Below, one piece after another: positions 46,804-56,527 of a stretch of 64,000 nucleotides of DNA; position 1 is the first letter of the stretch, and each line of letters opens with the position of its first letter. The stretch lies in NCBI RefSeq assembly GCF_003143975.1, contig NZ_QFVR01000004.1, positions 62,001 through 126,000 of the forward strand, given 5' to 3'. A program made the position numbers and the translations under genes. This DNA is from Kurthia sibirica. Lineage in GTDB: Bacteria > Bacillota > Bacilli > Bacillales_A > Planococcaceae. The notes below the pieces were generated by a model, which was given only the letters and a program-made list of their open reading frames with translations, was not told the origin of the DNA and searched no databases.

Positions 46804-48531
46804 CTATTTTCCTTGTGACTTTTTGTAGTTACGCTCCATTTCTTCTAAAGACTGTTTATCGAGCGGTTTTTTGGAAGTTTTAATCCAATCAGGCACATGC
46901 TGTGTTTTCGCTTGATTCGAGTAGGAGGTTTTACTATATTTTTGTGTTTTGACCTTTTGATAATTTTGACCATAGGCAATAGCCGCATCCATTGTTTGTA
47001 TATCTTGTTTACGCCAGCCACCAGCAATTGCCTCTAGAAATGCTAGATTTAAATTACCTTCACTTGAATAATGAGCATAGTGAATTAATACATTGAGTAA
47101 ACTTTTTTCAATATCATAGGATGCTGCAAATTGCGTGACTGTTTTAACATCTTTTGAAAAGGGTTCTTTACCATCCGCCAACATTTGTAACAGTTTGAGC
47201 GGTTCTGTTTTTTGCATCAATTCTTTGAATGTTTTTTCGATATCAACAATTGCTGTTTGTGCATTTTTACCTGCTTCGAAAGCATATAATTTATAGGCAG
47301 CTGCCCGTAATAATTCAAATTCTTCACGCATATTTTCTGCTTTTGCTACTTTGGGTTGGACAGGTGCTGTTTTATGATCCATAAATTCACGCGCTTCACT
47401 CATTGCTTGCTTCGCTGTTGTAATACCTTTCGCACGCCAGTCTGCTGCAATTGCTTCTACATAATTTTGATTAATACGTCCTTTGTTTTTCAAAGATACA
47501 TAATGGATTAATACATTTACAACCGGAATACTTATATCATATAGCGTAACTAAGCTTTCAAATAGTTCAACATCCTTTTGGAATGGTTGCTTGCCTTCAT
47601 TGACAGCGGTTAACACTTCAATTGGCTTCGCCTTTTCAAAGTACTCTATAAGCTCGAGTTGCTTACTATCCCATTCCTGTGCTTCTTCCTGCGCTTGTTC
47701 AGGTTGCAGCATACTGGAAATAGTAGGTGGTTGTTTCGAAACGGTTAATTTATAGTATTCAGAAGCCGCTTTTTTAATCGTCGACTGCGTCAGCTCATCT
47801 GGGTTTTCCATCGCCATAATGAGGACATTTTTCATTTCAATTGCTGAAAGACCATACATAAACGCTACTTTTGCAATCGTTATTTTTAATTCTGACGTAA
47901 TTAGTTTATGAGGTATGAGCGCCTCTGATAGTCCAGACATTAGTAGTGGGAAATTGAAATCACGATAGAAGAAAGGAAGATCTTTTGGCTTTTCCGCTGT
48001 TATACTGTCATCCTGTGTATTTGGCATCTGCTGCTTAATCGGTTGATACACATCTGTAAATTGTCTTGAAACTTCTTGCATTCCAGCCTTCGGGTCACTT
48101 TTAGGTGAGAATCTTTGCAAGAGGTTTCTATATGTTTTTTCACCTATTTTACTAAATAAAAACATCGATAAAAGAGGATCATCAAAGAAACGTCGCGCTT
48201 CTAGAGGCGGCATTACTTCATACGCAAAGTGGCGCATATTATCCTGATCCTTTTTATAGGTTCTAATTAATCCAATCGCTTCCAATGAAATTCTTGCGTT
48301 AAAAACCGCAGAAATCGACATATCCAAACCCTTCATCAAATGATAATGAGCATAATCCTGGCCTTCAAAATCTTCACCTTCTGCCCATAATAAAAAATAC
48401 AGGCTAATCGGCTCTGGTCCGATTAATGGCTGATACAATAATGTAATCAATTTTCTCTCATAACTTGAAAGCGGGAAGGGAATATGAATCGTGAAACGAT
48501 CAACTGGGTGTAATTCATTAAGTAGTTGCAT
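46804..48531 (-). CDS. dnaB: Replication initiation/helicase-loading protein DnaB (Bacillus type)
   Basis: This 575-residue membrane-attachment and helicase-loading protein (not the DnaB helicase) has an N-terminal winged-helix domain (about 1-115) and two DnaB_2/DnaD-type helical domains, one around 285-375 (NVLIHYVSLKNKGRINQNYV) and one around 435-525 (NVLIHYAHYSSEGNLNLAFL). It is longer than the B. subtilis protein (about 470), mainly by linkers. The DDBH1-DDBH2-DDBH2 plan is known. nrdR is 25 bases upstream and dnaI follows, so the three probably form one operon. Confidence 0.93.
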   Translation of the reverse strand: MQLLNELHPVDRFTIHIPFPLSSYERKLITLLYQPLIGPEPISLYFLLWAEGEDFEGQDYAHYHLMKGLDMSISAVFNARISLEAIGLIRTYKKDQDNMRHFAYEVMPPLEARRFFDDPLLSMFLFSKIGEKTYRNLLQRFSPKSDPKAGMQEVSRQFTDVYQPIKQQMPNTQDDSITAEKPKDLPFFYRDFNFPLLMSGLSEALIPHKLITSELKITIAKVAFMYGLSAIEMKNVLIMAMENPDELTQSTIKKAASEYYKLTVSKQPPTISSMLQPEQAQEEAQEWDSKQLELIEYFEKAKPIEVLTAVNEGKQPFQKDVELFESLVTLYDISIPVVNVLIHYVSLKNKGRINQNYVEAIAADWRAKGITTAKQAMSEAREFMDHKTAPVQPKVAKAENMREEFELLRAAAYKLYAFEAGKNAQTAIVDIEKTFKELMQKTEPLKLLQMLADGKEPFSKDVKTVTQFAASYDIEKSLLNVLIHYAHYSSEGNLNLAFLEAIAGGWRKQDIQTMDAAIAYGQNYQKVKTQKYSKTSYSNQAKTQHVPDWIKTSKKPLDKQSLEEMERNYKKSQGK

Positions 48532-48556
48532 CTTAGAATACCCCCTTCCTTATTCA

Positions 48557-49039
48557 TTATTCCTCTGGTTCTTCTAAATCATCATCTTGGCGTTCTATTA
48601 ATTCTCGTAATTCTTCGATAAAGACATTAATGTCTTTGAACTGGCGATAAACAGATGCAAATCTCACATAGGACACTTCATCGATTTTAGCTAGATGGTC
48701 CATAACCTTCTCACCAACATCTTCAGATTTCACTTCCGCATGACCTAATCTTCTAAGCTCCTGCTCAATTGCAAAAACAACTTCTTCTAATTCATTTAGC
48801 GCAACAGGTCGTTTTTCACAAGCACGAATCAAACCACGCAGTACTTTTTCACGACTAAATTCTTCCCGTGAACCATCCTTTTTCACGACGATTAATGGCA
48901 TTTCTTCAATTTTTTCAAAAGTCGTATAGCGGAAACCACATGACTCACATTCTCTTCTTCGACGAATTGCTTTACTATCATCAACTGGTCGACTATCAAT
49001 AACCTTTGTTCCATTGTATTGACAAGCGGGACATCTCAT
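48557..49039 (-). CDS. nrdR: Ribonucleotide reductase repressor NrdR
   Basis: This 160-residue protein has an N-terminal zinc ribbon ([20 protein letters not shown], then [15 protein letters not shown]) and an ATP-cone domain (about 47-137). It binds NrdR boxes upstream of nrd genes and responds to ATP/dATP. The order nrdR-dnaB-dnaI is conserved in Bacilli. The C-terminus is an acidic tail. Confidence 0.97.
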   Translation of the reverse strand: MRCPACQYNGTKVIDSRPVDDSKAIRRRRECESCGFRYTTFEKIEEMPLIVVKKDGSREEFSREKVLRGLIRACEKRPVALNELEEVVFAIEQELRRLGHAEVKSEDVGEKVMDHLAKIDEVSYVRFASVYRQFKDINVFIEELRELIERQDDDLEEPEE

Positions 49040-49434
49040 ATTTTCTCTCTCCTGAATGAATACTATTTAGTTCATCTATTATAACAAATAATTGAACAAT
49101 AAATCGAATAATCCTACTATTTTTTACGATAGACGCTTGAATTATGGAAAATAATATGCAATTATCGATAAATATCTTGAATTTCATCATAATGATCGTC
49201 ATTTCTGGCTATTAAACTAGCATAGTCTATATGTAATTGATTATAAAAAAGTACTCCTCAATCGTAGTGGAGAAGAATAAAGTAGGCTGGAAAGATATAT
49301 TTTGTAGCCTTCCGATTATAGCTTTGAAACATATGAACAAGCTACTATTTTAGCGGCATGAACGCTACTATAATTTCTTACTATGACCAACTTACTACTA
49401 CTGCATAAACAGTAGTTTCATACACAATAGTAAA
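49040..49434. other. Intergenic region between nrdR and gapB
   Basis: About 395 bp. No coding signal and no homologue of speD, which lies here in B. subtilis. It includes the nrdR promoter region on the minus strand. Small direct and inverted repeats such as CTACTA near 49340-49410 look like neutral decay. Confidence 0.4.
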
Positions 49435-49471
49435 AAAGCATAAAAGCCATCAATCGCGGCCTTTATGCTTT
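49435..49471 (-). terminator. Terminator of gapB
   Basis: AAAGCATAAA-GCC pairs with GGC-TTTATGCTTT with one mismatch; TTTTTT follows on the minus strand. Confidence 0.85.
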
Positions 49472-49484
49472 GTTTTATCACAAA

Positions 49485-50504
49485 CTATGCACCAACAGTT
49501 GCTAATTTTGCTGCTACTTTTTTAGTTAAGTCAACTACGCGAGATGAATAACCCCATTCATTGTCATACCAAGCGATCACTTTTACTTTGCGCCCGCCCA
49601 TAACCAATGTCGTTAAACCATCAATCGTAGCAGATGCTGGATCCGTATTATAGTCTTTGGAAACCAATGGTTCCATTGAGAAATTTAAAATTCCTTTTAA
49701 AGAGCTTTGTGATGCTTGGATGAATGCCGCATTCACCTCTTCAACCGTTACATCTTGCTGTAAATCAACTACTAAATCTACTAATGATACATTAGGCGTT
49801 GGCACGCGTAATGACATACCATGTAAGCGTCCTTTTAGTTCAGGTAATACGAGTTCTAATGCTTTTGCAGCACCTGTTGAAGTTGGAATAATTGACTCTG
49901 CACATGAACGAGCACGGCGCAAGTCTTTATGTGGGTTGTCAATGTTATTTTGGTCATTCGTATATGCGTGAACCGTTGTCATTAAACCATTTTCGATTCC
50001 GAATGTGTCGTTTAATACCTTCGCAACAGGAGCAAGGCAATTGGTAGTGCATGAAGCATTTGAGATGACATCATGTTTAGAAAGGTCTAGTTTATCATCA
50101 TTGACGCCCATTACTACTGTAATATCTTCATTTTTACCTGGAGCAGTAATAATTACTTTTTTAGCTCCAGCTTCTAGATGTAAAGCTGCTTTTTCGCGCG
50201 AGTTGAATTTACCTGTAGCTTCAATAACAATGTCAACACCCATATCTTGCCATGGTAAGTTTAATGGATCACGATCATTTACTAATTGTACGCGTTTACC
50301 GTTTACAATCAATGCATTTTCTCCCGCTTCAACTGTACCTTCGAAACGGCCATGTGTCGTATCGTATTTAACTAAATGAATAAGTGTCTCCACTGGATAA
50401 CTTGCATTAATAGCAACAATATTTAAATCATCTTGAAGTATCGCCTGACGGAACACCATACGTCCGATACGGCCAAATCCGTTTATAGCAATAGAAACTG
50501 TCAT
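49485..50504 (-). CDS. gapB: NADP-type glyceraldehyde-3-phosphate dehydrogenase GapB
   Basis: This 339-residue enzyme has the catalytic Cys in SNASCTTNCLAPV and the His in TTVHAYTNDQ. The dinucleotide site reads VAINASYPVETL: the Asp that binds the NAD ribose in glycolytic GapA is replaced, as in the NADP-preferring gluconeogenic GapB of B. subtilis. The position between coaE and nrdR is that of gapB, not gapA. The start has CAGGAGGAT. A role in gluconeogenesis is therefore inferred with good support. Confidence 0.92.
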   Translation of the reverse strand: MTVSIAINGFGRIGRMVFRQAILQDDLNIVAINASYPVETLIHLVKYDTTHGRFEGTVEAGENALIVNGKRVQLVNDRDPLNLPWQDMGVDIVIEATGKFNSREKAALHLEAGAKKVIITAPGKNEDITVVMGVNDDKLDLSKHDVISNASCTTNCLAPVAKVLNDTFGIENGLMTTVHAYTNDQNNIDNPHKDLRRARSCAESIIPTSTGAAKALELVLPELKGRLHGMSLRVPTPNVSLVDLVVDLQQDVTVEEVNAAFIQASQSSLKGILNFSMEPLVSKDYNTDPASATIDGLTTLVMGGRKVKVIAWYDNEWGYSSRVVDLTKKVAAKLATVGA

Positions 50505-50658
50505 GAAAAATCCTCCTGTTTAAAAGAAATTCTTTTAATATGTTTATTTGTGAATTAGTATAACACATTTAACATAAAGGAGAACATTATTAACAAGTAA
50601 AATTAAAGTTTTTATTTTCTGAATAATTAATTTTATTAAAAATACGACTTTTCTTACT

Positions 50659-51255
50659 TTAGTTTAAGACCGCCCACTCTTTTAATATTTTTTCCAATTG
50701 TCGGCGTGTTTCCTCCACTGTACCATCATTAAAAATAACGGCATCTGCTCCTTTTTCCTTCTCAGATAATGGCAGTTGTGAAGAAATTCTAGCTTGTGCT
50801 TGTGACGCATCTAAGTTATTTCTCGCCATCAATCTTTGCAGTTGAATTTCTGGTGAAACCGATACGACTAAAATTTTATCGACCGTGCGACCTTGCGCGC
50901 TTTCAAATAGCAAGGGGATATCCATAAAAACTGTATTAAAGCCGCTACTAAGCCATTTATCTCTTTGTTTGGCCATCTCTTTTCGTATGGCAGGATGGAT
51001 AATATTATTTAATTTCTGACGTTTCTCCGCATCATTAAAAATAATTTCTCCGACTTTTTGACGATCCATACTACCATCTTTTCGGATAATATCCTCACCA
51101 AATTCTGCTGCGATTTCACGTAAAGCAGGTTGGTTTGGTTCTACTACAATACGCGCAACCACATCTGCATCAACGACAGGAAATCCCAATTCTTCTATTA
51201 TTTTAGCAACCGTACTTTTCCCACTTGCTATGCTACCTGTCAATCCAATAATCAT
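50659..51255 (-). CDS. coaE: Dephospho-CoA kinase
   Basis: This 198-residue P-loop kinase does the last step of coenzyme A synthesis. Walker A is GLTGSIASGKSTV at the N-terminus; a DADVVAR segment and FMDIPLLFES follow; R residues of the lid are in the RLMARNNLDASQAQARI region. The stop of mutM lies 12 bases upstream, with AGGAGG in the gap, so it is co-transcribed with mutM and polA. Confidence 0.96.
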   Translation of the reverse strand: MIIGLTGSIASGKSTVAKIIEELGFPVVDADVVARIVVEPNQPALREIAAEFGEDIIRKDGSMDRQKVGEIIFNDAEKRQKLNNIIHPAIRKEMAKQRDKWLSSGFNTVFMDIPLLFESAQGRTVDKILVVSVSPEIQLQRLMARNNLDASQAQARISSQLPLSEKEKGADAVIFNDGTVEETRRQLEKILKEWAVLN

Positions 51256-51267
51256 CTAAACAACCTC

Positions 51268-52140
51268 CTATTTTTGACAATTCGGGCAGAAATATGAGTT
51301 GCGATTTGCGATCAAAATCTGCTGTGAATTAGTATGACACATTGGGCATTTTTTCATCCCATACATTTTTAAACGGTTTTGCATGCTACCAGATTCACCA
51401 TTAATATTGCGGTAATCTGAGATAGATGAACCCCCAAATGCAATACTTTCGTCTAATACGTCGACAATCTTGTCAAAAAGCTGTGCCAACTGTTCTTCAG
51501 TCAAATTGGACACTTTTCGTCCCGGGTGTATTTTCATTGCGAATAACGCTTCAGTAGCATAAATATTTCCCGCTCCACAAATCGCATGAGAATCCATAAT
51601 TACTTCTTTTATCGCTTTTTTAGCGTATTTGGGTTGCTGACAAACACCTAAGAAAAAAGCTTTTGCCTCTTCCTCAAAAGGTTCAGGTGCTAACTGTAAA
51701 AGTGGTGGATAATCGGCGATTTTTTTCAATAATCGTAGTTCACCAAATCGACGTATATCGGAATATATCAAGAAATGATGATCATCCAGTTGCAAGAAAA
51801 CATGCGCATGTTTTCTAAATTTCGCCTCTGGTATCTGTTCGAGTGCCGCAACATGGAACCATGCACCCGACATACCTAGATGATTAACTAAAATATATTG
51901 CTCACCTTCCGTGTGTAAATAGAAATAAATATACTTTGAGCGTCTTTCGATACGCGCAATGGTCATACCTACAAGCAATTCAGCAAGCAGATTAGGATGC
52001 ATCGCTTTGACGATTGCTTCCTTTCCATCATCATGCGATTTTTTTAAGATATCTGATGTTGTCACAGCGACAATTTTCCGCCCTGTAATGATCGGTTGCA
52101 ATGATTTTACAACCCCTTCAACTTCTGGTAATTCTGGCAT
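51268..52140 (-). CDS. mutM: Formamidopyrimidine-DNA glycosylase
   Basis: This protein has 290 residues from the ATG at 52140 so that Pro2 of MPELPEVEG is the catalytic N-terminus; the in-frame start 9 bases upstream would destroy it. GGAAGTG is 6 bases upstream. It cuts 8-oxoguanine from DNA. Other signs are the H2TH region (DSHAICGAGNIYATEALF) and the C-terminal zinc finger (CPMCHTNSQQILIANRNSYF then CPNC). Second gene of polA-mutM-coaE. Confidence 0.97.
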   Translation of the reverse strand: MPELPEVEGVVKSLQPIITGRKIVAVTTSDILKKSHDDGKEAIVKAMHPNLLAELLVGMTIARIERRSKYIYFYLHTEGEQYILVNHLGMSGAWFHVAALEQIPEAKFRKHAHVFLQLDDHHFLIYSDIRRFGELRLLKKIADYPPLLQLAPEPFEEEAKAFFLGVCQQPKYAKKAIKEVIMDSHAICGAGNIYATEALFAMKIHPGRKVSNLTEEQLAQLFDKIVDVLDESIAFGGSSISDYRNINGESGSMQNRLKMYGMKKCPMCHTNSQQILIANRNSYFCPNCQK

Positions 52141-52152
52141 GTTATTCACTTC

Positions 52153-54777
52153 CTATTTCGCATCATACCAAGTGTCACCAGCTGAATAATCCGCACGCAG
52201 TGGTACATCTAACTTCACGGTATTCGCCATGACTTCTGGTACAATTTTTTCTAGTAATGTAATTTCTTCTTCTGGACATTCAAATATTAATTCATCATGT
52301 ACTTGTAACAATATTCTCGCCTGAAGATTATTGTCTTTTAACGCTTGAGTCATATCAATCATTGCTTTTTTAATAATATCTGCTGCTGAACCTTGAATTG
52401 GTGTATTCATTGCTGTTCTTTCTGCAAAACTTCGCAAATTAAAATTACGGGATTTTAAATCTGGCAAATAACGACGACGATTCAATAATGTCGTAACGTA
52501 GCCTTGTTTTTTTGCCTCTTCCACGATGTCATCCATATATACTTTAACGCCTGGGAAGCTTTCTAAATAACGTTCTATAAAATCTGCTGCTTCCTTACGC
52601 GAAATATCAAGGTTTTGAGAAAGACCATAATCGCTTATACCATAAACAATCCCAAAGTTTACTGCTTTTGCAGCTCGACGCATAGTTGAATCGACTTCAT
52701 CTTCTGTTACATGGAATACTTTCATCGCTGTACTTGTATGGATATCCATGCCATTTAAAAAGGCTTGAATCATATTTTCATCGCGTGACATATGTGCTAA
52801 TACACGCAATTCGATTTGTGAATAATCTGCCGCAAATAGCTTCCATCCTTTTTGAGAAGGAATAAAGGCTTGGCGTATTTTACGACCTTCCTCTAAACGA
52901 ATCGGTATATTTTGGAGATTTGGATCCGTAGAACTTAATCGTCCTGTTGCTGTAAGTGCTTGTTGGTAACGCGTATGGATTTTCTGATCATCTTCATGAA
53001 TTTCCTTCGTTAAGCCCTCAATATACGTTGATTGTAGTTTACCCAATTGACGATATTGTAAAATATGTTCGATAATTTCATGTTCGGGTTTTAGTTTATC
53101 TAAAACATCTGCAGCTGTTGAATAACCTGTCTTCGTCTTTTTAATCACAGGTAAGCCTAGCACATCAAATAAAATTACACCAAGTTGCTTAGGTGAGTTA
53201 ATATTGAATTTTTCTCCCGCCAAAGCATAAATCGTCGCTTCAATTTGCACCAGCTTCCCTTTCAATTCCACACCCATTGTATTTAAAGTATCTGCATCTA
53301 CTTTAATACCGGCTGTTTCCATATCAGCCAATATTTTAGCCAATGGGAGCTCGATTGTGTAGTATAGCTCATACTGTTCATTGTCTTGCAGTTTTTTCAT
53401 GACCTGCTCTCTTACTGTAAACACAGCAAATGCTTCACGGCAAACATGTTGAGATAAGATTGCTACCTCTGGTATTTCACGCTTGGCACCTTTACCGTAG
53501 ATCACTTCCTCAGTTTGAATATCACTAAAGCCATATACTTTAACGACAGAAGCTATATCTTCTGAAGCAAATGCCGGATCATCAATATAGGCTGCTAACA
53601 ATAAATCAAAATCAACGCCAGCCAATTGAATACCATCACGCGCGAAGGCCACCTGCTGTTTTTTTACGTCAAAAACATATTTTTTCTTTGAAGCATCTTG
53701 TAGGTATGCTCGAATACTTTCGGATTGCACAACATCCTCATAGTTAATATAGTAGGCATTTTCTGCATCAACAATCGCTAAGCCCAACTGTGGTGCTGTG
53801 TGATAATGGACATTCTCAATTTCCAAATGGATAGCCATGCCATCTTTTAATTGCGTAGCATCTAAATCCGTAACAATTGTATAATTCAACTCTGCCGTCT
53901 CTTTTTCTTCAGAAGCATAGTCACTTTTTTCGATTAATGATTTGAAGTCAAGCTCATTCCATAAGGCAAATAACGCATCCATATTTGGTCCATCCCATTG
54001 TAAATCATCGATTGATATAGTAATTGGTGCTTCGCAATTTATTGTCGCAAGTACCTTACTCATCTTCGCCTGTTCTTCATTCGCTACAAGTTTTTCTTTT
54101 AATTTCCCTTTTTGTGCGTCAATATTTTCATAGACTTCATCGACTGTCGGATAGTTTGTTAACAGCTTAATGGCTGTTTTCTCACCGACACCTGGAACAC
54201 CCGGAATATTATCAGATGTATCACCCATCAAACCCTTCATATCAACAATTTGCTGTGGTGTTAAGCCATATTTTTCTTTCACATATTGTGGTGTATATTT
54301 TTCAATATCTGTCATACCTTTACGTGTGATATAGACCGTTGTATTGTCTGAAGCTAGCTGCGTCAAGTCCTTATCACCAGATACAACAATGACAGGTAAT
54401 CCTTTAGCATCTGCTTGCTTTACTAAAGTACCAATAATATCATCTGCTTCATACATTTCTAATTCATATTGCTTCATATTATAGGCTTCGACTAGCTTGC
54501 GAACATAGGGGAATTGCTCGGATAGTTCTGGTGGTGTTTTTTGACGCCCCCCTTTATATTCTTTGTATGTGCTATGACGGAATGTTACCTTTCCCGCATC
54601 AAATGCTACCAGCATATGCGTAGGGTTTTCCTCCGTTAAAATTTTTTGTAACATTGTCGTAAAACCATAGACTGAATTTGTATGGATTCCTTGTTCATTT
54701 GTTAGTAGTGGCAAAGCAAAAAAGGCACGATAAGCTAGGCTATTGCCATCTAATAATAGTAATTTTTCTTTTGTCAT
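52153..54777 (-). CDS. polA: DNA polymerase I
   Basis: This 874-residue protein has an N-terminal 5'-3' exonuclease (1-290, LLLDGNSLAYRAFFALP, DNIPGVPGVGEKTAIK), a vestigial 3'-5' exonuclease domain (about 300-470) whose metal-binding DxE residues are not seen (AIHLEIENVHYH), and a full polymerase domain. The latter has motif A DYSQIELRVLAH, motif B RRAAKAVNFGIVYG and motif C QVHDELIFE. Loss of proofreading is the norm in Bacillus PolA. It fills repair and Okazaki gaps. First gene of a repair unit with mutM and coaE. Confidence 0.97.
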   Translation of the reverse strand: MTKEKLLLLDGNSLAYRAFFALPLLTNEQGIHTNSVYGFTTMLQKILTEENPTHMLVAFDAGKVTFRHSTYKEYKGGRQKTPPELSEQFPYVRKLVEAYNMKQYELEMYEADDIIGTLVKQADAKGLPVIVVSGDKDLTQLASDNTTVYITRKGMTDIEKYTPQYVKEKYGLTPQQIVDMKGLMGDTSDNIPGVPGVGEKTAIKLLTNYPTVDEVYENIDAQKGKLKEKLVANEEQAKMSKVLATINCEAPITISIDDLQWDGPNMDALFALWNELDFKSLIEKSDYASEEKETAELNYTIVTDLDATQLKDGMAIHLEIENVHYHTAPQLGLAIVDAENAYYINYEDVVQSESIRAYLQDASKKKYVFDVKKQQVAFARDGIQLAGVDFDLLLAAYIDDPAFASEDIASVVKVYGFSDIQTEEVIYGKGAKREIPEVAILSQHVCREAFAVFTVREQVMKKLQDNEQYELYYTIELPLAKILADMETAGIKVDADTLNTMGVELKGKLVQIEATIYALAGEKFNINSPKQLGVILFDVLGLPVIKKTKTGYSTAADVLDKLKPEHEIIEHILQYRQLGKLQSTYIEGLTKEIHEDDQKIHTRYQQALTATGRLSSTDPNLQNIPIRLEEGRKIRQAFIPSQKGWKLFAADYSQIELRVLAHMSRDENMIQAFLNGMDIHTSTAMKVFHVTEDEVDSTMRRAAKAVNFGIVYGISDYGLSQNLDISRKEAADFIERYLESFPGVKVYMDDIVEEAKKQGYVTTLLNRRRYLPDLKSRNFNLRSFAERTAMNTPIQGSAADIIKKAMIDMTQALKDNNLQARILLQVHDELIFECPEEEITLLEKIVPEVMANTVKLDVPLRADYSAGDTWYDAK

Positions 54778-54837
54778 TCCTTCAACTCCCTAATCGTATA
54801 TTCATCTATTATAGTTTACCATGCAAAGCGTACTAAA

Positions 54838-54890
54838 TAAAAAAAACGAAATGTTCTCTACGTCATTATGGCGTAAAGTTCATTTCGTTT
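54838..54890 (-). terminator. Terminator of phoPR
   Basis: AAACGAAATG (54844-54853) pairs with CATTTCGTTT (54881-54890), with a second inner stem CTACG/CGTAA-type; a T-rich run follows on the minus strand. Confidence 0.75.
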
Positions 54891-54982
54891 ATCCTTATTT
54901 AGATGAATGAAGGGGGCTTCATAAGATGAGTATAACAATGACTTATGAAGCACTTATTATCGAATTGTAAAGCTAGTGTAAA

Positions 54983-56527
54983 TTATTGTTCTTTGGCCAG
55001 AGGAATTAATATACGAATTGTCGTTCCTTCACCTTCTTGACTTTTTACGATAATTTTACCATGATGTGCTTCGACTAAATGTTTGACGATGGCTAATCCA
55101 AGTCCTGTACCACCTGAGTTACGACTACGCGCACGATCTACGCGGTAAAATCTTTCAAAAACTCGTGGTATTTCAGCTTTCTGAATACCAATCCCTTCAT
55201 CAATCACTTCCATAACACCATAGTCATTATGTTTAGTTACATTTATATGCACTGTTTTATAGTCCAGTGAATAGGTTACAGCATTAACGATAAGATTGAC
55301 CGCTACTTGAATCAAACGGTTCGCATCACCGAGGACAATCACTTCTTCATCATCGGTCACCTTTAATGTCATATGTTTTTGTTCAATTGGCATTTTAGCC
55401 ATTTCAATACTACTTCGTACGATGGCATTTAAAGAAGTTGGAATAATATCAATTTTAAAACCTTCTCGTTCTATTTTTGATAATTCCAATAGGTCTTGCA
55501 CTAGCATTTGAAGACGATTGCTTTCTTTATACATAATATCTAAAAAGGATAGTAAAGTGTCCTCGTCTTTGTAGGCCCCATCAATCAATGTCTCAGAGAA
55601 CCCCTTAATCGATGTAATCGGCGTTCTCAGTTCATGCGATACATTAGCGACAAAATCTTTTCTTACTTGCTCAAGTTGCTTCAATTCGGTTATATCATGC
55701 ATGACGATTACGACACCTAACCAATGACCATGTTCTCCAATAACGGGTGCACCATATACCTCCATATGACGTTTTCGCCCTTCGATACTAATTTCTATTT
55801 GTTTACGATAGGGTTGTTCTGTCATAAAAACATAGTCAACAAATTCCTCTAAATTTTCATCGACACCTAAATCACGAAATACATGTTTTTTAACATCTTG
55901 ATTGCTCTTATTAAACAGCTTTAGAAAAAAACGATTGACGACAGAAATATCGCCTTCTCGCCCAATCATGATTAACGCACTCCCCATATTTTCAATAAGC
56001 GTTTTTAATCTTTCCTGTTCCATCTCACGTACCAACATCATATCTTGTAAATTACGCGCTAATGAGTTGATGGATTTACTCAGTTGTGAAGTGGCAACCT
56101 CCCCCATTTCATAGGCGCGCGCTCGATAGTTCCCCTTCGCTAATTCCAAGGCGGTATGCGTAACATGTTCTACTGATTTTGTAAGATTTTTTAAGAGGCG
56201 ATCTGTTATAAAAAGTAATAGTAAAAAGGCAAAAACAAGCGCTACAATTAAAATGAGCCAAAATTGCAATTTAGCAGTCGCTATTTCCTCCAATAAAAAG
56301 CTTTTTGGCATTACTTTTTCTAATTCTTGTATTTGTTGCGCTGTTAATACAATATTATTGTCTTTCATAACAGCTACAATATCTTTTTCAGTTTTCATCA
56401 AGTTTTCATCAATCGTATTTTCTAAATAAACGGGAAAAAGCTGCCCTAAAATAAAACCAAGGCCAGCTAATATCATGCTATACAAAAAAGAAAAAGCTAA
56501 TAATAAACGTGTTCTCAATGTTTTCAT
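54983..56527 (-). CDS. phoR: Sensor histidine kinase PhoR
   Basis: This 514-residue kinase has two membrane helices (about 7-31 and 85-108) with a short extracellular part, a HAMP linker (about 110-162), a PAS domain (about 175-270), HisKA with VANVSHELRTPITSI, and a catalytic domain with N (NLIVNAVTYS), G1 (DEGIGI), F (FERFYRVD) and G2 (GTGLGLAIV) boxes. It overlaps the phoP stop by 4 bases. Gene order puts it as the phosphate-starvation kinase PhoR; it is shorter than B. subtilis PhoR (579), and the extracellular domain is small. Confidence 0.88.
   Translation of the reverse strand: MKTLRTRLLLAFSFLYSMILAGLGFILGQLFPVYLENTIDENLMKTEKDIVAVMKDNNIVLTAQQIQELEKVMPKSFLLEEIATAKLQFWLILIVALVFAFLLLLFITDRLLKNLTKSVEHVTHTALELAKGNYRARAYEMGEVATSQLSKSINSLARNLQDMMLVREMEQERLKTLIENMGSALIMIGREGDISVVNRFFLKLFNKSNQDVKKHVFRDLGVDENLEEFVDYVFMTEQPYRKQIEISIEGRKRHMEVYGAPVIGEHGHWLGVVIVMHDITELKQLEQVRKDFVANVSHELRTPITSIKGFSETLIDGAYKDEDTLLSFLDIMYKESNRLQMLVQDLLELSKIEREGFKIDIIPTSLNAIVRSSIEMAKMPIEQKHMTLKVTDDEEVIVLGDANRLIQVAVNLIVNAVTYSLDYKTVHINVTKHNDYGVMEVIDEGIGIQKAEIPRVFERFYRVDRARSRNSGGTGLGLAIVKHLVEAHHGKIIVKSQEGEGTTIRILIPLAKEQ

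Noticed and set aside
46804-48531. Duplicated domain in DnaB as an unusual feature
   Set aside because: Two DnaB_2/DnaD-type domains are the normal plan of Bacillus DnaB.
52153-54777. Loss of the 3'-5' exonuclease residues in PolA as a mutation
   Set aside because: This loss is typical of Bacillus-group DNA polymerase I and is not specific to this strain.
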